DNA from: Costus lasius
Taxonomy: Eukaryota > Streptophyta > Magnoliopsida > Zingiberales > Costaceae
Assembly (NCBI GenBank): GCA_027563935.2
Contig: JANVAS020000203.1
Location: forward strand, 8,928,001 to 8,992,000
Length of the DNA stretch: 64,000 nt
Direction: 5' to 3'
The notes under the pieces are model-generated. The model worked only from the letters and a program-made list of their open reading frames with translations. It had not been told where the DNA came from and ran no database searches. Made by a program: the position numbers and the translations under genes. Shown piece by piece: positions 1-11,939 of the stretch (the stretch's first letter is position 1; every line of letters starts with the position of its first letter).

Positions 1-1534
1 GATGTCGGCTTGGAAGAAGAGAGCAACTTTGATCTCCTCCAAAAATTCACACACAAGGTGAAGATCTCTTACTTCCTTGGCGTCACTTGTGCTAGCAAGG
101 CACCCAAGGTTCCTTGTCGAATGGAAGGAGATGATGAAAGCTTTCTTGGCCGATCCTTCTTCTCGTCAACCTCCACCACCCAAGAGTGCGAGTGTCGTCA
201 AGAGCCAAAGGGGAGATGAGCGTTAGCCAAAGCTTGTGATCGAATGTGGAGACATTCATCACTATGGCAAAACCGAAATGCAATAAATGGTAAGTCTTCA
301 ACACATGCGTTATGCGTTCACATGAAGTGAACCAAACGCATATCTCATCTCACAAATGAACCAAGCGCTCACATATGAGCCGGTTCAATGTAGTTGGTCC
401 AATGACCAAACCAAATCAGCCCAAGTATTGGTCCAGACAAAAATAAACCCTAAGGTTCAAGATCTGACCGTTCATCCTTTGATGCTCTTGATCTCCCAGA
501 TCTAGCATCCACACTCTCGATCAAAGCTTACCGATCTCAAGCCCTAATCAATCAAACATGATCAGACTGGATCTCACTTACAATCAGAGTTTAATCTCCT
601 TTAAACTGAATCAAAACAATCCAGTCCACCCGATCTGACTCAAGTAAGTCATATCACCAAATTGTGCGACCCTAAGGGTTTCCTTTAAATGTCGGTAACG
701 ATAACTCAGGTCATCACAATCAGTGAGGGGTATCTAGCAACACATCACTGTCTCCCGATATAAAGGAAAGAGTCTTCCAAGACTACACCCAAACCACAGC
801 ACAAGTGTGAATCCACTTCACAAGGCATACATGTTTCCTTTGCCACTGGATGTTCTTATTGGACAAGCATGTCAAGCCTGTAACTCCAATACGATGAGCA
901 TGATTAGATCAGATGAACATAGTCATCTAGGTATGGCCATACACTATCTCAATCATCTCATACAGGGGGGGCCCCTTTAGAACATCACACTCCTTGAACA
1001 AGGAGACGGCAATCCTTTATCTATCACTAGTGTCCTAACCTGACTCATGATCATTATCCAAGATAGTCTATAATCATTATGTTTCAAATGATATTGAACT
1101 ACCTCAAAATAATGACATTCATCATTTAGAAACACAAGTGATCTCAAGTCAAAGGACATGTGCCACTTGGTGCTTACAAGGATCATTCACATTGTGACAA
1201 GCAATTGAATATCCTAGTAGGGTCTGTCCAGTACATCCAATGTACCCATGAGTCTACATCTTATTTCATGCTCGAAGCATCCTATAAGATTAGCACACAT
1301 ATTAGTCTCAATCATATCAAGGCTGTCTCATGTTCACCAAGATATCTTGACTAAGGACATATGCATGTCAGCCTAGCTGAACAGCTTTGAGACATTATTC
1401 AGAAGTACACTTATTACAGCAGACAAGGTAGCAACCTGAATAATAACCATGCCTTTATAAACATAAGAGTTTATTACATGATACTTATACAATCCCAAGG
1501 CCTCAAACATTAGCCTTAAGGGCATACCCCAACA
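1..1534 (-). repeat. Angela-like copia LTR, cut by window start (Cop-I)
   Basis: This stretch aligns along its length with the LTRs of Cop-B and Cop-C and ends in the same reverse-complemented LTR terminus, CATACCCCAACA, at 1534. What follows is not the polypurine block ATCTCCCACTTGCAC that adjoins a 3' LTR in this family. It is therefore either the 5' LTR of a minus-strand element whose body lies left of the window, or a solo LTR. About 130 bp of a normal 1.67-kb LTR are missing at the left. A target duplication cannot be checked. Short ORFs inside it are LTR noise. Confidence 0.85.
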
Positions 1535-2319
1535 CCTTTTGTCCTCTCTCTCACATGGATCCTTGGGAAAGGAATATATTTCGGGTGTAATGATTCTTCC
1601 ACTTTGTCCTGGGACTGCAAAATTTTAAATTACACCCGGTATTCCCCATCAAAAACCACCTGATCACAGTCGTGAACGCCATCACGGCTAGGCTGTGAAC
1701 ACCCTTGAAGATGCCGAGTTGCCTTGGAGGCCCCGTTTCTACATACACCGCCCTCCGTACCATATTTCCCCATCACAAGAGGACCCAAAAGAGCCCAATT
1801 AGGTAATAATCCGGCGCTCCCAATGCTCGAGTCAACCACCAGACCATTACATGAGACTAATTATCCTGCTCTCAGTCCACACCGAGATCCTCCAACCCAT
1901 GGGCCTCCCAACTTGACCCACCGAAGGCCCGACCCAAGACGGATATCATAATCATCAGAACAACATGGCCCAAGAGCAAGCTTGTCCACAATAACTTGTA
2001 ATGCAATTTGAGAATGTTATGCACTAACCTACCATGGTTGTATGAATTACAATTCATGAGTTTGCATGCATGAATTACAATGCAAGAAAATCTACCATAT
2101 ATGTAACTATATGGATGCATGTTCTACATGAGGGGGGAACAAACCTAATATGATGCATGCTTAGCAAGTAGGTGGTGCCTTAGGGTACCCCTAAACTAGG
2201 GTAGCCTTAAGCTTCATTTAAACCTCCGTAGCTCATGGTTCTTACCTTCATTAGAAATGGAAATATTAATCATTATGATGTTGATAACACAAATGATGTT
2301 GACTCATTAGATTCATGGG
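1535..2319. other. Unassigned old sequence between repeats
   Basis: I see no convincing gene here. Open frames are at most about 80 codons and have no recognisable motif. The base composition and the position beside a decayed chromovirus end suggest degraded transposon DNA. The one local structure is a perfect palindrome with 7-bp arms, ATGAATT at 2042-2048 and AATTCAT at 2051-2057; ATGAATTACAAT recurs about 25 bp downstream. The part from about 2208 may be badly decayed integrase C-terminal sequence of the adjoining remnant, but that alignment is weak. Confidence 0.4.
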
Positions 2320-2640
2320 CCCCTCACCATTGATGTGGAGGATCCCACACTCCATAAGCATCATTCCACCCCATACTATGCCCCCACTTACCAACATATG
2401 ATTGAGTCCATCCTTGAGGACCAAACCTGCTTCACTCGTAACAAGGTAAAGTTATTCTACTTAAATTTGATAATGGTGAAGAAGGTTGGCTCCTCGAGGA
2501 AGTGCTCACTCTCACTAACCTAGATCTCCTCACCCAATACAAGCATAATTCTCTAGAGGAGAAATTTTTTCCAGTCGAGGAGAGCTAATGTAAGCATGAG
2601 ACACAACCTAAGGAGATACATGTGGAGCTTGAGGTTACCC
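2320..2640 (+). pseudogene. Decayed 3' end of a chromovirus pol (Gyp-H remnant)
   Basis: Translation gives pieces matching the C-terminus of the intact Gyp-D polyprotein. A VEDPTLH segment corresponds to VEDLTLY in Gyp-D, and an IESILEDQT segment to IEAILEDQT at the start of its chromodomain. After LFYLN the reading frame shifts, and NGEEGWLLEE continues the chromodomain in another frame. The match continues past the presumed LTR border at 2586 into a basic, LRR-containing tail, as in Gyp-D. Stops and the frameshift show it is dead. What I see is the matching order of short blocks; common descent within one chromovirus lineage is inferred. Nothing upstream is clear enough to call integrase. 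Confidence 0.7.
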
Positions 2641-2856
2641 TAGCCAAGGGCACCTAAGTTTCCATAACGCCTTGCATGCGTGCATCTGCCCACCTCACGT
2701 CTTATTCATAGTAGGATCAACTCAAGTTTAGCTAAAATTCAACTCAAGTTCAAGAAGGAAGAGGACTTTTGGGCTAGCCCAAGTGAAGAAGGCCCAAGTT
2801 TGTAGCCTAAGAGCACGTTGTCCCTCTTACATGGGAAAAACACCAAAAGAAAAAGG
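2586..2856 (+). repeat. Start of the 3' LTR of remnant Gyp-H
   Basis: The position homologous to the first base of the Gyp-D LTR (TGATGTGGG) reads TAATGTAAG here, directly after a GAGGAGAGC purine block. The sequence runs to 2856, where the LTR of Cop-G begins. No downstream continuation or duplication could be found. It is an LTR by homology of position rather than by a matching partner. Confidence 0.5.
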
Positions 2857-2871
2857 TGTTGGTGTATATGC
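2857..2871 (+). repeat. First 15 bp of Cop-G LTR, left of the Cop-B insertion
   Basis: TGTTGGTGTATATGC at 2857-2871 joins in register to CCTATGAGATAC at 11940 once Cop-B and one TATGC copy are removed. The joined start, TGTTGG followed by ATATGCCCTATGAGA, resembles Angela/BARE-type copia LTR starts. The last five bases are the Cop-B target duplication. Confidence 0.65.
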
Positions 2872-4542
2872 TGAAAGTCCCCTAACATGGGGAGCGAAAC
2901 CCTAATAGGCGCATGTAGAGGATTTAACGCAGCGGAATAGGTTTCTAGATCGATGCATGCAGTATGATCAACTTTAAATTTTCATATACATGAGGATCGA
3001 TTCTTACCAATGCCATTTCTTGGATGGCGTCTAGGAAGAAGAGAGTCGAATGCTTCTCCTCCAAATGGTGCGCACACAAGGTGATGTCGCCTACTCCTTG
3101 TTGATCCTTGTGCTAGCAAGGTTCTCCAAGGGTCCTTGTCGTATGGAAGGGAAGAGAAGACAACTTTGCTTGGCGAAACCTCTCCCTTGTCGTCTCAACT
3201 TCTCCTCTCGAGAATGTGTGTGTAGAGACCAAGCCAAAGAGGCAACAAGAGGCGTGAAAGAGAGAACGTGAGGCGTGCCCACGTTTAGAGACATGTTTTC
3301 TAAAAATAGAAAAATCTCAACTTGTAATGCGACCATGGGTTTACCCCAATCGCAAATCCCTCTCCTCTTGAACCATGCGCTCACTTGATGAGCCGGTTCA
3401 ATTTGGTCTGGTTCAAAGACCAATTAACCCAAGCAATTTGGTCTAGATCACAATAAACCCTAAGGCTCCAGATCTAACCGTTCATCTCTTGATGCTCCTG
3501 ATCTCACTGATCTAGCATCCATTCTCTCAATCGAAGCTTACCGATCTCAAGCCCTAATCAATCAAACATGATCAGACCAGATCTCACTTACAATCAGAGA
3601 TTAAATCCCGTTAAACTGAACCAAAACAATTCAGTCCACACGATCTGACTTAAGTAAGCCATATCATCAAATTGTGAGACCCTAAGGGTTTCCTTTAAAT
3701 GTCGGTAACGATAACTTACGTTATCACGATCAGTGAGGGGTATCTGGCAACACATCACTATCTCCCGATATAAAGGAAAGAGTCTTCCAAGACTACACCC
3801 AAACCACAGCACAAGTGTGAATCCATTTCACAAGGCATACATGCTTCCTTTGCCACTGGATGTTCTTTATTGGACAAGCGTGTCAAGCCTGTAACTCCAA
3901 TATGATGAGAATGATTAGATCAGATGAACATAGTCATCCGGGTATGGCCATACACTTTCTCAATCATCTCATCCAAGGGGCCCCTTTAGAACATCACACT
4001 CCAAACAAGGAGACGGCAATCCTATGTCTATCACTAATGCCCTAACATGATTCACGTTCATTATCCAAGATAGTCTATAACCATTATCTTTCAAATGATA
4101 TCGAACTATCTCAAAACAATGCCACTTATCATTTAGAAACACAAGTGATCTCAAGTCAGAGGAAGTATGCCACTTGTTCGCATACAAGGATTATTCACAT
4201 TGTGACATGCAACTGAATATCCTAGTAGGGTCTGTCCAGTACATCCAATGTACCCATGATTCTACATCTTATTCCATGCTCGAAGCATCCTATAGATTAG
4301 AACACACATTAGTCTCAATCATATCAAGGCTGTCTCATGTTCACCAAGATATCTCGACTAAGGACTTAACTGCATGTCAGCCAAGCTGAACAGCATTGAG
4401 ACATTATTCAGAAGTATACATATGACAGCAGATAATGCAACAACCTGAATAACAACAATTGCCTTTATAAACAAAGAGTTTATACATGATACTGATGCAA
4501 TCCCAAGGCCTCAAACATTAGCCTTAAGGGCATACCCCAACA
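2872..4542 (-). repeat. Cop-B 3' LTR
   Basis: 1671 bp, starting TGAAAGTCCCC on the plus strand and ending CATACCCCAACA, so the LTR reads TGTTGGGG to CA on its own strand. It is bounded by the duplication TATGC on the left and the reverse-complemented polypurine tract on the right. Confidence 0.95.
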
Positions 4543-4558
4543 ATCTCCCACTTGCACT
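4543..4558 (-). other. Cop-B polypurine tract
   Basis: ATCTCCCACTTGCAC immediately after the 3' LTR reads AAGTGGGAGAT on the element strand. This is the plus-strand priming tract expected next to a copia 3' LTR, and the same block flanks the 3' LTRs of Cop-A and Cop-C. Confidence 0.8.
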
Positions 4559-4562
4559 TAAT

Positions 4563-7500
4563 CTAATGGTTGAGGAATCTCAAACCCATATTATTACAGT
4601 GCTTCTCATGCTTCTGCTGCGCCAGAGGCTTAGTAAGCGGGTCAGCTAGATTGTCATCTGTATGAACCTTGCAGACTTTGATCTCGCCTCGATCAATGAT
4701 CTCTCGGATCAAATGAAACCTTCTCTGTATGTGCTTGGACTTCTAGTGCGACCGTGGTTCCTTTGCTTGTGCGATTGCTCCAGTGTTATCACAGAAGATA
4801 ACCAATGGATCAGCACTCGAAGGAACAACACCAAGTTCTTGAACGAACTTACGAATCCACACTGCCTCCTTGGATGCTACTGAGGCTGCAACATACTCGG
4901 CTTCGGTGGTAGAATCAGCAACAATTGACTGTTTGAAACTCTTCCACACCACTGCTCCTCCATTCAAGCTAAAAACATAGCCTGATTGCGATCGAAAATC
5001 ATCCTGGTCAGACTGGAACGAAGCGTCAGTATATCCTTCAATACTGAGTTCTTCCTAACCACCATATATCAAGAACATATCTTTGGTCCTCCGAAGATAT
5101 TTCAAAATGTTCTTGACTGCAATCCAGTGTGCCTTCCCTGGATTACTTTGGAATCGACTGGTCACGCTTAACCCGTAAGCGACGTCTGGGCGAGTACACA
5201 ACATCGCATACATAATGGACCCAATAGCTGAAGCATAAGGCGTATTGTCCATTTCATCTTTCTCAGTCTGTGTTTGTGGACACTGACTCTTTGAAAGATT
5301 CAGACCATGTCTGACTGGAAGATATCCTCTTTTAGAATTCTCTAAATGAAATCTTTCCAGGACTTTATCGATGTAAGTACTCTGGCACAGCCCGAGAAGC
5401 CTCTTAGATCTATCCCTGTAGATCTTCACACCTAATACATAGGCTGCTTCTCCTATATCTTTCATCTGGAAACATTTCCTTAACCATGCCTTAACCGCAT
5501 GCATTTCAGGAATATCGTTCCCAATGATCAAGATATCATCGACGTAGAGGACTAGAAAAGTAATCACGCTCCCACTAAACCTCTTATATACACACGGGTC
5601 ATCTTCATTCTTGATGAAACCAAATCCACTGATTGATTCATCAAAACGAATATTCCAGCTTCTTGATGCTTGTTTAAGTCCATAAATGGACTTCTTTAAC
5701 TTGCATACTTTATGACAATCTGATGGATTAGTGAAACCTTCAGGTTGTGTCATATAGACATCCTCTTTTAGTTTTCCATTAAGGAAAGCAGTCTTCACAT
5801 CCATTTGCCAGATCTCATAATCGTAATATGCTGCTATCGCGAAAAGAATCCGAATAGACTTGAACATAGCTACAGGAGAGAAAGTCTCATCATAATCTAT
5901 CCCGTAGATTTGTTTGAAACCTTTCGCAACTAGCCTGCCTTTATAGGTAACCACGTTACCATCCATGTCAATCTTCTTCTTGAAGATCCATTTACAGCCT
6001 ATAGGGATTACTCCCGGAGGTGGATCAACCAAATCCCAAACTTGGTTATCAGACATGGAGTCCATTTCGGCTCGCATAGCTTCAAGCCATCTCGCTGAGT
6101 CCGGTCCACTGACCGCATCCGCATAATTGAGGGGTTCATCATCAATGATGCAGACTCCGTCATAGCGCTCAGGCTGTCGACGGATCCTTCCCGATCTTCG
6201 CGGTTCCCGTGATATCTGAGCCTCAGGTTGTTCAATAACCTGTTCTACTGGCTCATACACATCCAACTGTGCTTGACTACTTTGTCCTTCTTCTGGATTC
6301 TCATCCAGCTTTATTTCTCTCCCACTGGCCTCTTGCAGAAGAAATTCCTTCTCAAGAAAAATAGCCGTCCGAGCAACAAATACTTTGTTCTCTTTGGGAT
6401 CGTAGAAATAATAACCCTTAGTTTCCTTAGGGTAACCGACAAAGATACATTTCTCAGATCTGCTCTCTAGTTTCCTAGAGGCGAGCTTTTTGACATAAGC
6501 CTCGCAACCCCAGATCTTGATAAATGTCAAGCTTGGCTGTTTCCCATACCATAACTCATATGGCGTCTTTGAAACTGCCTTGGATGGCACTCGGTTTAGT
6601 ACCTTTGCAGCTGTTTCCAGTGCAAATCCCCAAAAGGAGTAAGGTAGAGTAGCCTGACTCATCATAGAACGAACCATATACAATAAGGTTCTGTTCCTCC
6701 TTTCGGACACACCATTCCATTGCGGTGTTCCTGGCGGAGTGAGCTGTGAGATAATCCCACACTCCTTCAGATAGTCATTAAACTCATGACTCAAGTATTC
6801 ACCACCTCGATCCGATCGAAGTGCCTTGATATTTTGGCCTAATTGATTCTGTACTTCATTCTTGAACTCTTTGAAGTTGTCAAAAGATTCACTCTTATGT
6901 CTCATTAAATAGACATACCCATATCTACTGAAATCATCAGTAAAGGTAATGAAGTATAGATAGCCACCTCTGGCATGTTTACTAAAAGGCCCACACACAT
7001 CACTGTGTATAAGGTCAAGTAAACCTGAAGCCCTTTGACCTTTCTTAGAAAAAGGAGACTTCGTCATTTTACCCATTAAACAAGCTTTGCATGTATCAAT
7101 CTCCTCATAGGAGAATGATCCCAGCAGTCCATGATCATGCAACCGCTTAATGCGCTTCTTGTTAATATGGCCTAAACGACTATGCCATAGCAAGGTGCTG
7201 TCATCAGCATACTTGGCTTTCTTAATATCAATTTGCTCTATAGAACATTCCATGTCCAACATGAATAACCCATTGTTAATTGACCCAGTAGCATAAACAA
7301 TATTATCATAAGAAATAACACACTTTGAAATATTGCATTCAAAGGAAAACCCTTTCCTGACAAGAGCAGGAATAGAGATAATATTTTTCGTAATGCTTGG
7401 TACAAAGTAACAATTGTCTAGTTCCAATACAAGTCCAGATGGTAATGAGATGTAATAAACTCCTACAGCAACAGCAGCAACCCGTGCCCCGTTTCCAACT

Positions 7501-8441
7501 CGTAGGTCCACCTCATGCTGTCCCACCTGTCTTCTTCTCTTGAGTTCCTGTACATTTGAACAAATGTGAACTCCACATGCAGTGTCCAACACCTATGATA
7601 TAGAAGAAGAAACCATGACTTCAGTCACGAAAATACCTGAGCCAGAAGCGAAACTTCCCTTCTTGTCTCCCTGGAGCGCTTTACAGTCCTTTTTCCAGTG
7701 ACCCAGCTGGCCACAATGGAAACATCTGTATTCCTTCGACCGCTTAACCTTTTGTTTCAGAGCCTTGCTGTAGCTCTTGACAGGGGCTTTGCCCTTCTTC
7801 CCTTTCTTCTTGTTCCTTGAAGGAACAATCAAGACAGAGGATGAAGGCTTTCCCTTAAGAGTCAGCTCTGTAGTCAAGAGCATATTCAGTAACTCTGCCG
7901 GTGTACAGTCGATCTTGTTCATATTAAAGTTAATGATGAACGGATCGAAAGAGGTCGGGAGAGACTGCAATATGATGTCTACAGCAAGCTCCTGATTGAT
8001 GGTATGTCCCAGTTTCTCTAGAGCCTCCTTGTACCCAATCATCTTGAGTACGTGAGCTCCCACTGGACTCCCTTCAGCCAGTTTGCTCTGAAAGAAAAGT
8101 TTAGTCAAATTGTAGCGTTCAGTCCTAGCCTGTGCAGCATACAGCAGCTTGAGGTTTGCTATAATTTGTATAGCAGATAGATCCTCATGCTGACCCTGCA
8201 GCTCTGGCGTCATAGACGCAAGCATCAGGCAAGCGACATCAATGCTATCATTGACATGCTTTTCATAAGCATCGCGAACCGCCCTTGCGGCGTTCGCTGC
8301 GGGTTGAGGCGGTATAGCCGTCTCGAGGACATACAGCTTCCTCTCTGCCTTAAGAACAATCTTAAGGTGTCCGTACCAGTCTGAGAAGTTTGGTCCAGCA
8401 AACTTCTCCCTTTCCAGTAGGGATCGCACATTGAAATTCGT
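4563..8441 (-). pseudogene. gag-pol: Cop-B gag-pol polyprotein, three nonsense codons
   Basis: One unbroken frame of 1292 codons encodes Gag, protease, integrase, reverse transcriptase and RNase H in Ty1/copia order. Visible motifs are a CCHC knuckle (CFHCGQLGHWKKDC), a protease LDTACG motif, the integrase HSDVCGP and SDRGGEY blocks, RT with YVDD, and an RNase H DNTGAIAQAKE block. TAG stops occur at 7593-7595 (a Trp codon in the other copies, just before protease), 5055-5057 (Gln, before RNase H) and 4743-4745 (Gln, in RNase H). The codon where Cop-C has ATG is ACG here at 8439-8441, so no start is present in this frame. There are no frameshifts. It cannot make a full polyprotein; its proteins would have to come from another copy. 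Confidence 0.92.
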
Positions 8442-9320
8442 GGTGTTCGTTGCTGTAGTAATCTACAACAATGCAAGAACAGCAAGGTCAGTATCAATGT
8501 TAGAATCAATTCAGGACTTAAGAATGATTCTTTTCTCACTATTTTATCTGGCTGAAAAATCCAGCAAAACAGCCCGAAAGAGTAAAACTCTTTTAGTGAG
8601 ATGGGATCCAGATTTCATACTTGGTCTCCGCGTCCCGCTCAGGCGAGATAAGATACACAGAGAGTACAAGCACTAATTTCTGGTAGGCAATCCCTGCCAA
8701 TCGCCAACCCGTGCGATTCCCCTTCATCTGGGCAATCCAGCAGACTATGCCAACTGAGTTGGTACAACACAGTCTCTGATCCCACAGATGGCTGCCTCCA
8801 TATAGCTACCATATGCGCCACATATGTAGCCTACATGGTCAAGCTGACCCGACCTACTCCCTGGACCACCACGTGCTATGCTGAGCAACGAGAAGCGATA
8901 AATCCCTTCTCTATAACACGCAGGTGTTATCACACACCGTCTGAAGATAGATGGGCGTGCCCACTGAGTGGATACAACACGGCCCCAACGATAGTCAGAA
9001 CAGTGAGGTTTCGCGTCAGAAGGCTATCGTGCTTGATATTTAACGTTTGGATTTTAACGGTCTTTTATCTTCTTAACTATCATACAAACCCTATGGTGAT
9101 AGCAGAAGATTAAATCATGCAATTCTAATTATATAAACAATAAATAGAAAGCATGCTGATCTTATGTGGTAAAAGCCCATTAAGCCTAGGTAAGACCTTA
9201 ATTTTAACTTAAGTCTTCACATGAGCTGTTCATGGGTCTTTTGCATTCTTCCGGCCCAAATCAGGGCCCAAGCGCTCACTGCAGCTCAGGTGCGCCCACC
9301 AGGTAAATACGCCTGTCCTA

Positions 9321-9376
9321 GAGTCGAACCCTAGACCTCCCACTTGGTCAAGCCTCTGCTGCATGCGCCTCTGCCA
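9321..9376 (-). promoter_or_regulatory. tRNA-like box A/box B module in the Cop-B leader
   Basis: On the element strand TGGCAGAGGCG (9376-9366) matches a Pol III box A at 9 of 11 positions, and GTTCGACTC (9329-9321) matches box B perfectly, with tRNA-like spacing of about 47 nt. The flanking GGGAGGTC resembles a tRNA variable loop. It is shared by all three copia copies. The motifs are seen in the sequence; Pol III function is speculation. Confidence 0.35.
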
Positions 9377-10249
9377 AGTGTGCTCTGTGCTCATGTCTGA
9401 TTAAAATTACACTTTAATCTATCTAGACATGATTGACATGCAGGTCAATTACACTTTATAAATTAAATAAAATGTGATGCGCAGATCACAGTAAATAATT
9501 TACATTTATTAACCAGGCACGCAGGCCCCAGCACAGCACACATTAAAACGGGCAGCCCACATAAGATTAAATAAACATTCATCATGTATACAATCAACAT
9601 GTGATCCAAACATGAAAATAAAATTTGTGAAAACCCCATTGGCATCAATTTTATTTTCCTTATGTGCCCTACTACCTTACAACGGTCCATTACTAGGGAT
9701 CCACTCATCAGTCCTAGTCAGATCCACTGCCCTTACATGCACAAAGTCCTAATTGACTTGAGTCGACCAAATGGTCAACCATGCATGGGCCAAGGGCTGA
9801 ACGACCTCATGAGTTCTGGCAAGCGGGTGTGACCCCGGGCCTAACTCATGCGCGTTCACAAGTTGTCTCAACCAGACATCGCTACACGCCTGTCTGCAGT
9901 CGACCTATAGCCACCTCGTGCTTGCGCACAGGTGCCATCTGGTCGACCCATCTAGGCTGTCAGATAGTCTGATCAGACTATTTGGATCTTAACTAGATGA
10001 TGACTTCAACCCTAATAACCCGTCTAAGGTTTTATAGCAGGCGCCGCTTAGATCTAATGGTAAGCGCGCAGATGATTTTGTTTTAACGAAAAACAGTCAA
10101 CCACAATATGAAACATGCGCCACCTTCATACATGCGCCAACATGAATATACAACATGTAATTTTTCGCATGTAACATATAGATCTATCTATGTTGCGCAA
10201 ACATGGATCACAAAAGCATCAAGCAATCATAAAAACATGCATAAAACAA

Positions 10250-10261
10250 GCTCTGATACCA
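10250..10261 (-). other. Cop-B primer-binding site
   Basis: GCTCTGATACCA lies two bases from the 5' LTR. On the element strand it reads TGGTATCAGAGC, the complement of the 3' end of initiator Met tRNA. Confidence 0.9.
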
Positions 10262-10263
10262 AT

Positions 10264-11934
10264 TGAAAGTCCCCTAACATGGGGAGCGAAACCCTAATAG
10301 GCGCATGTAGAGGATTTAACGCAGCGGAATAGGTTTCTAGATCGATGCATGCAGTATGATCAACTTTAAATTTTCATATACATGAGGATCGATTCTTACC
10401 AATGCCATTTCTTGGATGGCGTCTAGGAAGAAGAGAGTCGAATGCTTCTCCTCCAAATGGTGCGCACACAAGGTGATGTCGCCTACTCCTTGTTGATCCT
10501 TGTGCTAGCAAGGTTCTCCAAGGGTCCTTGTCGTATGGAAGGGAAGAGAAGACAACTTTGCTTGGCGAAACCTCTCCCTTGTCGTCTCAACTTCTCCTCT
10601 CGAGAATGTGTGTGCAGAGACCAAGCCAAAGAGGCGACAAGAGGCATGAAAGAGAGAACGTGAGGCGTGCCCACGTTTAGAGACATGTTTTCTAAAAATA
10701 GAAAAATCTCAACTTGTAATGCGACCATGGGTTTACCCCAATCGCAAATCCCTCTCCTCTTGAACCATGCGCTCACTTGATGAGCCGGTTCAATTTGGTT
10801 TGGTTCAAAGACCAATTAACCCAAGCAATTTGGTCTAGATCACAATAAACCCTAAGGCTCTAGATCTAACCGTTCATCTCTTGATGCTCCTGATCTCACT
10901 GATCTAGCATCCATTCTCTCAATCGAAGCATACCGATCTCAGGCCCTAATCAATCAAACATGATCAGACCAGATCTCACTTACAATCAGAGATTAAATCC
11001 CTTTAAACTGAACCAAAACAATTCAGTCCACACGATCTGACTTAAGTAAGCCATATCATCAAATTGTGCGACCCTAAGGGTTTCCTTTAAATGTCGGTAA
11101 CGATAACTTACGTTATCACGATCAGTGAGGGGTATCTAGCAACACATCACTATCTCCCGATATAAAGGAAAGAGTCTTCCAAGACTACACCCAAACCACA
11201 GCGCAAGTGTGAATCCATTTCACAAGGCATACATGCTTCCTTTGCCACTGGATGTTCTTTATTGGACAAGCGTGTCAAGCCTATAACTACAATATGATGA
11301 GAATGATTAGATCAGATGAACATAGTCATCTGGGTATGGCCATACACTTTCTCAATCATCTCATCCAGGGGGCCCCTTTAGAACATCACACTCCAAACAA
11401 GGAGACGGCAATCCTATGTCTATCACTAATGCCCTAACATGATTCACGTTCATTATCCAAGATAGTCTATAACCATTATCTTTCAAATGATATCGAACTA
11501 TCTCAAAACAATGCCACTTATCATTTAGAAACACAAGTGATCTCAAGTCAGAGGAAGTATGCCACTTGTTCGCATACAAGGATTATTCACATTGTGACAT
11601 GCAACTGAATATCCTAGTAGGGTCTATCCAGTACATCCAATGTACCCATGATTCTACATCTTATTCCATGCTCGAAGCATCCTATAGATTAGAACACACA
11701 TTAGTCTCAATCATATCAAGGCTGTCTCATGTTCACCAAGATATCTCGACTAAGGACTTAACTGCATGTCAGCCAAGCTGAACAGCATTGAGACATTATT
11801 CAGAAGTATACATATGACAGCAGATAATGCAACAACCTGAATAACAACAATTGCCTTTATAAACAAAGAGTTTATACATGATACTGATGCAATCCCAAGG
11901 CCTCAAACATTAGCCTTAAGGGCATACCCCAACA
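10264..11934 (-). repeat. Cop-B 5' LTR
   Basis: 1671 bp, the same length as the 3' copy at 2872-4542, with matching termini and about 16 substitutions by eye. The right edge is followed by the duplication TATGC at 11935-11939. Confidence 0.95.
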
Positions 11935-11939
11935 TATGC

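Larger units (their letters stand above)
8442..10263 (-). other. Cop-B untranslated leader
   Basis: About 1.8 kb between the primer site and gag with no conserved ORF. Long leaders are usual in Angela/BARE-like copia elements. The first part after the primer site carries ATGCGCCAA repeats, and the middle carries a tRNA-like box A/box B module (listed separately). The same leader, with small differences, is present in Cop-A and Cop-C. Confidence 0.75.
2872..11934 (-). mobile_element. Cop-B: complete Angela-like Ty1/copia retrotransposon
   Basis: A 9063-bp minus-strand element with two 1671-bp LTRs (2872-4542 and 10264-11934), flanked by the exact 5-bp duplication TATGC at 2867-2871 and 11935-11939. 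In reading order from the right it has the 5' LTR, a primer site for initiator Met tRNA, a leader of about 1.8 kb, one gag-pol frame, a polypurine tract and the 3' LTR. It sits 15 bp inside the LTR of Cop-G. The LTRs differ at about 16 positions by eye, near 1 percent. Three nonsense codons make it non-autonomous. The Angela/BARE-like label rests on domain order and protein motifs. Confidence 0.95.

Noticed and set aside
3091..3423. 110-aa ORF, nearly repeated at 10483-10815
   Set aside because: It recurs only because both places are Cop-B LTRs. It reads in element sense but has no motif, and Cop-C and Cop-A LTRs do not keep the frame.
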